This document shows, one piece after another, positions 2,888-7,727 of a stretch of 7,727 nt of DNA (position 1 is the stretch's first letter; every line of letters begins with the position of its first letter). Source of the stretch: an uncultured Verrucomicrobiales bacterium (GTDB lineage Bacteria; Verrucomicrobiota; Verrucomicrobiia; Limisphaerales; JACDHS01); contig CALJZV010000428.1 in NCBI GenBank assembly GCA_937983475.1, positions 1-7,727 on the forward strand. Direction: 5' to 3'. A program made the translations under genes and the position numbers. Below the pieces are notes generated by a model that was not told the DNA's origin, did no database searches, and saw nothing but the letters and a program-made list of their open reading frames with translations.

Positions 2888-5800
2888 ATGAAAAACCTCT
2901 TGGGAAAAATAATCGCATCACTGGCCCTGCTAGGCTTGGCCAGTTCTACCATCGCTCAAACCCTGTATTGGGATAACAACGGCGCTACTGCCGGTGCCGG
3001 CGCTACGCCAAGTGGCGTCTGGGGCACCACCAACGCATGGAACAGTGTCGCTGATGGAACCGGATCCATCGTGGGCTGGACTGCGGGGGCCACGGCGGTC
3101 TTTTCCGCCGGAACGGACGCGGGAACGCACAACGTGCATGTGGCCAACGGCCAGACTATCACCATTGGCGGACTCACCGTGGAGGAGGGCACGCCGTCGT
3201 TTCTTTCCACGAACGGTTTTCTGAGCCTCCAGGCTGGAAATGTCAGCTTTGACATTGGCTCGGGGCGCACGGCCAACCTGCGCACCATGGTCGCGGGATC
3301 GGGTAATTTGGTAAAAGCAGGCGCGGGCACACTGACGGTGCATTCGAACAACACTTACACCGGCAATACAATTCTCAATGCGGGCACTCTTCAGGTTTCC
3401 TCATCATCCAACGTGTTTGGCAGCGTCGGCAGCATCATTCTCAATGGGGGCACGTTTCATTGCATATCCACCCGCGCCACCTTCCCCATTGGCAACGCGT
3501 TGCAGATTGCCGCCGACACGCGTTTCTCCTCCGCGGCGACAACCTTTGCCTTTGGCAGCAGCAGCGTCACGGGTTCGGGCAAAATCACTTTCACCAATAC
3601 CACGGCAGCCAGCGCCTTCCTTCGGTTTAATGGCGCGGGCATGACCGTCGCCAACGACATTGATTTGACGAGCAACACAGCGGGCGGCAATGCCCAGTTG
3701 GATTTGTGGTCCACCAACGGCCTGGCCCCGCAGATTTTCACCGGCGTCATTTCCGGGTCTGGAACCGTCCGGCGGTCGGCCACATCTGCGGGACAGGGTG
3801 GCGAATCGGTGTTGGCGGGGCAGAATACCTACAAGGGAACAACTTCCAACAACGGCGGCTTTCTGGGCTTTGGTTCCGATTCAATCGGATCTCATCCGAA
3901 TATTGTTTCTGGCCCGATTGGCACCAATGCGCTCACGATTAACGATGACGCAGCCGTCGGCGTTTTTGCCCACGGCGGAGCGAGGAATGTGGCCAATCAT
4001 TTGATCTTCGGCAGTGTTATTAACTGCCAGTTTATTGGCGATCACAACCTTACCTTCTCTGGCCCGGCCAACCTGGGCACCGTGGCGAGCCGGACCTTCA
4101 CCATCACCAACGCCTCCACGACGGTCACATTGTCGGGTGTCATTACAAACACGACAACGACCTCCATAACCAAGGCGGGCCCGGGCACGCTGGTCTTCAG
4201 CGGGGCCAATGAACAAGCGGCCAGCGTGACGATTTCAGCCGGCAAATTTTTGGTGAACAACACCACGGGCAGCGGCAACGGCACGGGCAACGTGACCATC
4301 AACAGCACCGGCACGTTCGGCGGCTCAGGCAGCATCACGGGCACGGTGGCCGTCAATAATGGCGGCACACTGGCTCCCGGAACCAGCCCCGGCACCTTGA
4401 CCACCGGCAACCAGACTTGGGCAGGTGGCGGCAAATACCAGTGGGAAATCAATGACGCGGACAGCGCGGCGGGCGCGGACCCCGGCTGGGACAAGGTGGA
4501 CATCAACGGCACGCTCAATATCACTGCAACGTCCGGGAGCAAGTTCATCATTGACATCACTTCCCTCACGACCGGCAACGTGGCTGGTCCTGTGGCAAAT
4601 TTTAATAACGAAACCAGCTATTCATGGGTGATTGCCACGACCACCGGAGGCATTACCGGCTTCGATGAATCCAAGTTCACTCTGAGCAACGCCAACTTCC
4701 AAAATGCCTTGGGTTGCGGCAGCTTCAAGCTGGAGGTTGTGGGCAACGATCTGGTGTTGAAGTTTGTCTTCCCTCCCTGCATCTCCGGGCAGCCGGCCAG
4801 CCAGACGGTGGCCTCTGGTGGCATCGCGAACTTCAGCGTAACCGCTTCGGGCACACCTACGTTGGCCTATCAATGGAAAAAAGGCGGCGTGGACATTTCC
4901 GGCGCCACCGACAGCAGCTATTCGATCAACCCTGTCACCGGGGCGGACGCCGGCAGCTATACCGTTCTGATTACCAATCCCGATGGCAGCGCTTTGAGCA
5001 GCGCCGCGACCCTGTCCGTCTCGCCGACGATTTCAGCTCAACCGGCGGGCGCCACCAAGAACCCCGGGGAGAGCGTCACGTTTAGTGTCACGGCGGATGG
5101 CCAGGCGACCTTGGCCTATCAATGGAAAAAGGATGGCTCGGACGTCAGCGGCGCGACGGAGTCCAGCTACACCATCAATCCGGTGGCTGGTTCAGATGCG
5201 GGTGATTACACAGTCGTGGTCAGTAACGGTGCGGGTTCCGTGACCAGCGCGGCGGCAACACTCAATGTTTCGCCAGACATCACCACCCAACCACAAAGCC
5301 ACTCGGCGGCCCTGGGCGGGAATACAAGCTTTACGGTGACAGTTACTGGAACTGCGCCCTTCACATACCAGTGGAAAAAGGTGGGAACCGGTGACATTTC
5401 CGGGGCAACCACGGCGACACTAAGCCTGACAAGCCTCACCAGCGGCGACGCTGGCGATTATTATGTTACCGTCAGCAACGCCCATGGCAGTCTTGATTCC
5501 GACACAGCGACACTCACTGTGACCTCGGTCCCTGTGATTACCAGCCAGCCCGACAGCCTGACGATCGGCGCGGGCACCAATGCGGTCTTCTCGGTGGCTG
5601 CAACCGGTAGCGAGCCGCTTTCCTACGAATGGAAGAAAGGCGCGGCCACTGTGGTTGACGGCGGCCATATTTCCGGCGCGACAACTGCGACGTTGACAGT
5701 CGCTGGCGTGTCGCAGTCCGACGCGGGCGACTACACCGTGATTGTCACCAACGCGGCGGGTGGGGTCACCAGCGACATCGCCACCCTCACCGTCATTGAT

Positions 5801-7727
5801 CCACCCCAGATCACGGGTCAGCCAGCCAGCCAGGAGGTCAATTCGGGAGCAAACGTCAACTTTGTTGTCGTGGCGACCGGAACAGCGCCCGCTTATCAAT
5901 GGAAGAAAAATGGAGCCGACCTCAGCGGCCAGACTACCGCGACGCTAACCCTCAACAACGTGGGGTTGAGTGACGCGGCCGATTACACCGTCGTGTTGAG
6001 CAATCTGGCGGCTGTGGTGACCAGCGATACAGCGACGCTGACGGTGTTCCAAGCGCCCACAATTACCGTGCAGCCATCGAATCAGGCCGCGTCCGACTTG
6101 GGCGGCAGCGCCACCTACACGGTGACGGCAACAGGGAATCCTCTGAATTACCAGTGGTTCAAAAACGGCGTCGCAATCTCCGGGGCGACCGGAAGTTCCT
6201 ACAATGTCGCCAGCGTGCAGCCGTCGGACATCGGCTACTATAAAGTGGTCGTCAGCAACAATCTTGGCACCGTAACCAGCGTCACGGTTGCTCTGACCGT
6301 CGGACAAGTACTGTTCGCGGATGATTTCGACGCGGATACAGAAATCAACTGGGTTAAATTCACAAGCAACAGCGAAGACACGCAGATTTCGTTCAATTAT
6401 GATTACTCGGAAGATGGCATTCCTGCCGCTCCCGGAAAGACCACCACCATTGGCGTCAAGCTGGAGGCAAACATCAACATCAGCCCCGCAACGGCGGCAG
6501 CCGTGAGCATGTCTCCCATCGGCCAAAGCTTCACCGGCGACTATCAATTCCGCTTCAACAAGTGGATGAACATTGTTGGCCCTTTCCCTGGCGGCGGCTT
6601 CGGATCGACCGAGTTGTTCACCGCAGGCATCGGCACCACTGGCAATCGCCTGCAATGGAATGGCACTGGAACCACGGCGAACGGCGTGTGGTTCTCCACC
6701 GCCGGTGAGGGTGGCAATACCGACACAGCCACAACGACCGCGGATTTTAACGCCTATATCAACACAACCGTGCAGCAAACATCGACCGGCATTTTTGCAG
6801 CGGGAACGGCGACGACCGCTCGTGGCAACGGCAATGCCTACTACACCGCAAAATTCCCCGGTCAGCAGGCGCCTTTGCTTCAGCAGACACTCTATCCCGG
6901 ACCTAATCAGCCTACCAATCAGATTGGAACGCTGGCGAATGGCACCATGGGGTTTGCATGGCGCGATGTGGCCATTATCAAATCCAACAATGTTATTCGA
7001 TGGACTATTGACGGCCATTTGATTGCGTCCATCACCAACGCAACGCTCGCCGGCAACAACATCTTCGTGGGCTATTGGGATCCATTTGGCTCAGTGGCGA
7101 CAAATGCCGCGCTGTCGTTCGGCTTGGTGGACAACGTCAGGGTCGTGACTGCGGAAAACGCCGGCGAGCCCCCGGTCATCACGCAACAACCCTTGAGCCT
7201 GACGACAAATGCCGGCAATCAGGTGGTATTCTCCGTGGTTGCGACCAGCCCCACAGCGCTGACCTATCAGTGGCTCGTTAATGGTTCGCCAATCTCAGGG
7301 GCCACGGACTCCTCGCTGACGTTGAACAATGTGCTGGCAGCGGATGCGGGCGACTATTCCGTCATCGTGGCCAACCACCGCGCGCCAGTAACCAGTTCTG
7401 CGGCGACCTTGACCGTGGTTGACCCTGCAATCAATTCGGAACCGACCAGCCAGATTGCGGCTGCCGGATCAAATGTTTCCTTTGTGGTGGGTGCCGGCGG
7501 CACGGGTTTGAGCTATCTGTGGTACAAAGGAATTAATCCTTTGAGCGATGGCGGCAATGTTTCGGGTGCCACAACGGCCACGCTGACATTATCAGCAGTA
7601 AGCTTGGCTGATGAAGATGACTACTGGGTGGCTGTCACCGGCACGCACGGAAGTGTCAACAGTGCCAACGCTACCCTGACGGTATTGATTCCGCCGTCGA
7701 TCACCTCGCAGCCTGCGAGCCAGGTGA
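2888..7727 (+). CDS. Giant secreted multidomain protein with PATR, Ig-like and LamG-like regions, partial
   Basis: One frame stays open for 1,613 codons plus one base and leaves the right edge without a stop. Residues 1-23 are a signal peptide (MKNLLGKIIASLALLGLASS, cut likely after TIA, before QTLYWDNNG), so the protein enters the Sec pathway. Residues 24-510 are glycine-, threonine- and asparagine-rich with autotransporter-associated beta-strand (PATR) repeats, suggesting a beta-helix. Residues 629-1140 hold six Ig-like domains, 1141-1427 a probable jelly-roll sandwich, and 1428 onward two more Ig-like domains and the start of another. No catalytic motif is seen, so the likely role is adhesion, matrix or cell-surface polymer binding. 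No autotransporter barrel is visible; a sorting signal such as PEP-CTERM may lie beyond the edge. Few cysteines are present. The ATG lacks a Shine-Dalgarno sequence but is fixed by the signal peptide. Confidence 0.93.
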   Translation, partial: MKNLLGKIIASLALLGLASSTIAQTLYWDNNGATAGAGATPSGVWGTTNAWNSVADGTGSIVGWTAGATAVFSAGTDAGTHNVHVANGQTITIGGLTVEEGTPSFLSTNGFLSLQAGNVSFDIGSGRTANLRTMVAGSGNLVKAGAGTLTVHSNNTYTGNTILNAGTLQVSSSSNVFGSVGSIILNGGTFHCISTRATFPIGNALQIAADTRFSSAATTFAFGSSSVTGSGKITFTNTTAASAFLRFNGAGMTVANDIDLTSNTAGGNAQLDLWSTNGLAPQIFTGVISGSGTVRRSATSAGQGGESVLAGQNTYKGTTSNNGGFLGFGSDSIGSHPNIVSGPIGTNALTINDDAAVGVFAHGGARNVANHLIFGSVINCQFIGDHNLTFSGPANLGTVASRTFTITNASTTVTLSGVITNTTTTSITKAGPGTLVFSGANEQAASVTISAGKFLVNNTTGSGNGTGNVTINSTGTFGGSGSITGTVAVNNGGTLAPGTSPGTLTTGNQTWAGGGKYQWEINDADSAAGADPGWDKVDINGTLNITATSGSKFIIDITSLTTGNVAGPVANFNNETSYSWVIATTTGGITGFDESKFTLSNANFQNALGCGSFKLEVVGNDLVLKFVFPPCISGQPASQTVASGGIANFSVTASGTPTLAYQWKKGGVDISGATDSSYSINPVTGADAGSYTVLITNPDGSALSSAATLSVSPTISAQPAGATKNPGESVTFSVTADGQATLAYQWKKDGSDVSGATESSYTINPVAGSDAGDYTVVVSNGAGSVTSAAATLNVSPDITTQPQSHSAALGGNTSFTVTVTGTAPFTYQWKKVGTGDISGATTATLSLTSLTSGDAGDYYVTVSNAHGSLDSDTATLTVTSVPVITSQPDSLTIGAGTNAVFSVAATGSEPLSYEWKKGAATVVDGGHISGATTATLTVAGVSQSDAGDYTVIVTNAAGGVTSDIATLTVIDPPQITGQPASQEVNSGANVNFVVVATGTAPAYQWKKNGADLSGQTTATLTLNNVGLSDAADYTVVLSNLAAVVTSDTATLTVFQAPTITVQPSNQAASDLGGSATYTVTATGNPLNYQWFKNGVAISGATGSSYNVASVQPSDIGYYKVVVSNNLGTVTSVTVALTVGQVLFADDFDADTEINWVKFTSNSEDTQISFNYDYSEDGIPAAPGKTTTIGVKLEANINISPATAAAVSMSPIGQSFTGDYQFRFNKWMNIVGPFPGGGFGSTELFTAGIGTTGNRLQWNGTGTTANGVWFSTAGEGGNTDTATTTADFNAYINTTVQQTSTGIFAAGTATTARGNGNAYYTAKFPGQQAPLLQQTLYPGPNQPTNQIGTLANGTMGFAWRDVAIIKSNNVIRWTIDGHLIASITNATLAGNNIFVGYWDPFGSVATNAALSFGLVDNVRVVTAENAGEPPVITQQPLSLTTNAGNQVVFSVVATSPTALTYQWLVNGSPISGATDSSLTLNNVLAADAGDYSVIVANHRAPVTSSAATLTVVDPAINSEPTSQIAAAGSNVSFVVGAGGTGLSYLWYKGINPLSDGGNVSGATTATLTLSAVSLADEDDYWVAVTGTHGSVNSANATLTVLIPPSITSQPASQV
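3296..4399 (+). other. PATR-type beta-strand repeat region of the giant protein
   Basis: Three matches to the autotransporter-associated beta-strand repeat are visible. Residues 137-170 are the clearest (GSGNLVKAGAGTLTV followed by NTYTGNTILNAGTLQV). Residues 287-329 are a weaker copy (VISGSGTV, then NTYKGTTSNNGGFL). Residues 413-456 contain SGVITNTTTTSITKAGPGTL and end in a strand-like SAGKFLV. The block closes with TFGGSGSITGTVAVNNGG and LAPGTSPGTL (ending at residue 504), a motif that commonly caps these regions. The family forms beta-helix passengers in autotransporters and is also common in secreted Verrucomicrobiota and Planctomycetota proteins. Confidence 0.8.
4772..6307 (+). repeat. 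Six tandem Ig-like domains
   Basis: Boundaries are marked by the entry motif P-x-I-x-x-Q-P. Domains span 4772-5020, 5021-5269, 5270-5527, 5528-5800, 5801-6052 and 6053-6307 (83, 83, 86, 91, 84 and 85 residues). Each has a core tryptophan in Y-x-W-(K/F)-K (W663, W746, W829, W915, W1005, W1090), then SGAT or a variant, and five have a D-A-(G/A)-x-Y tyrosine-corner motif followed by V-x-(V/I/L)-(S/T)-N; the sixth has DIGYY. No disulphide pair is present, as usual for bacterial Ig-like repeats. Such strings normally act as stalks or carbohydrate and adhesion modules. Confidence 0.9.
4862..5130 (+). repeat. 20-bp identical DNA in Ig domains 1 and 2
   Basis: TTGGCCTATCAATGGAAAAA occurs at 4862-4881 and 5111-5130, exactly 249 bp (83 codons) apart, in the same frame. 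Other domains keep the protein motif but not the codons. This marks domains 1 and 2 as the most recent duplication or a gene-conversion tract. Confidence 0.75.
6308..7168 (+). other. Probable LamG/concanavalin-like sandwich module within the Ig array
   Basis: Residues 1141-1427 break the Ig pattern. The segment opens with VLFADDFDADTEINWVKF and ends with SFGLVDNVRVV, phrases typical of beta-sandwich laminin-G/concanavalin-like modules, where FDD/DDF at the start and DNVRV at the end mark the first and last strands. Inside are aromatic strands such as GDYQFRFNKWMNI, GFAWRDVAII and NNVIRWTIDGHLI. The domain family is not certain. A role in binding glycans is inference from the fold class. Confidence 0.6.
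7169..7727 (+). repeat. Second run of Ig-like domains, cut by the window edge
   Basis: Two full domains (7169-7423 and 7424-7690; core W1462 and W1545) follow the sandwich module, and a third begins at 7691 with PPSITSQPASQV. The first of these has the D-A-G-D-Y corner; in the next it is changed to DEDDY, and the entry motif to INSEP. They have the same length class, 85 and 89 residues, as the first run. Confidence 0.88.

Noticed and set aside
2930..7281. Several long minus-strand frames inside the giant gene, up to 357 residues
   Set aside because: They are valine/alanine-rich mirror frames created by the GC-rich, repeated Thr/Ala/Gly codons; the plus frame has a signal peptide and regularly spaced Ig motifs.

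Overview
The window looks like chromosomal DNA from a GC-rich Verrucomicrobiota bacterium, most likely a soil or freshwater lineage near Pedosphaera/Limisphaerales. This is inferred from three things: a very long secreted protein combining autotransporter-associated beta-strand repeats, Ig-like repeats and a jelly-roll-like module; intergenic DNA packed with short GC-rich hairpin elements; and start codons with no Shine-Dalgarno sequence. I could not test the taxonomy by a search.

Layout. Positions 1-915 (minus) carry the N-terminal, membrane-spanning part of an ABC exporter of the MsbA type; its ATPase domain lies beyond the left edge. Positions 916-1653 contain no convincing gene. This stretch holds an inverted pair of tandem double hairpins, three related hairpin elements with paired stem changes, and several short direct repeats. 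Positions 1654-2297 (minus) carry a two-gene type II toxin-antitoxin operon: a Phd/YefM-type antitoxin, then a VapC-like PIN-domain toxin overlapping it by four bases, with a palindromic candidate operator upstream. Positions 2298-2586 hold that regulatory DNA, a G-rich hairpin and a small array of CGGTAAAAA repeats. A tRNA-Gly(GCC) with encoded CCA lies at 2587-2662 (minus). Positions 2663-2887 form a divergent regulatory region with an 18-bp palindrome, a hairpin and three AAACCCG repeats at exact 10-bp intervals.

From 2888 to the right edge, and beyond it, runs one open frame of more than 1,613 codons. It encodes a signal peptide, a beta-helix-like region with PATR-type repeats, six Ig-like domains, a region of about 287 residues resembling a LamG/concanavalin-type sandwich, and then further Ig-like domains (two complete and one cut by the edge).

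The genes do not form one pathway. The exporter and surface protein are envelope functions, and the toxin-antitoxin pair next to a tRNA and repeat-rich DNA suggests an accessory or rearranged spot. I found no convincing new enzymatic or defence system. The least explained signals are the structured intergenic repeats and the phased motifs ahead of the giant gene.
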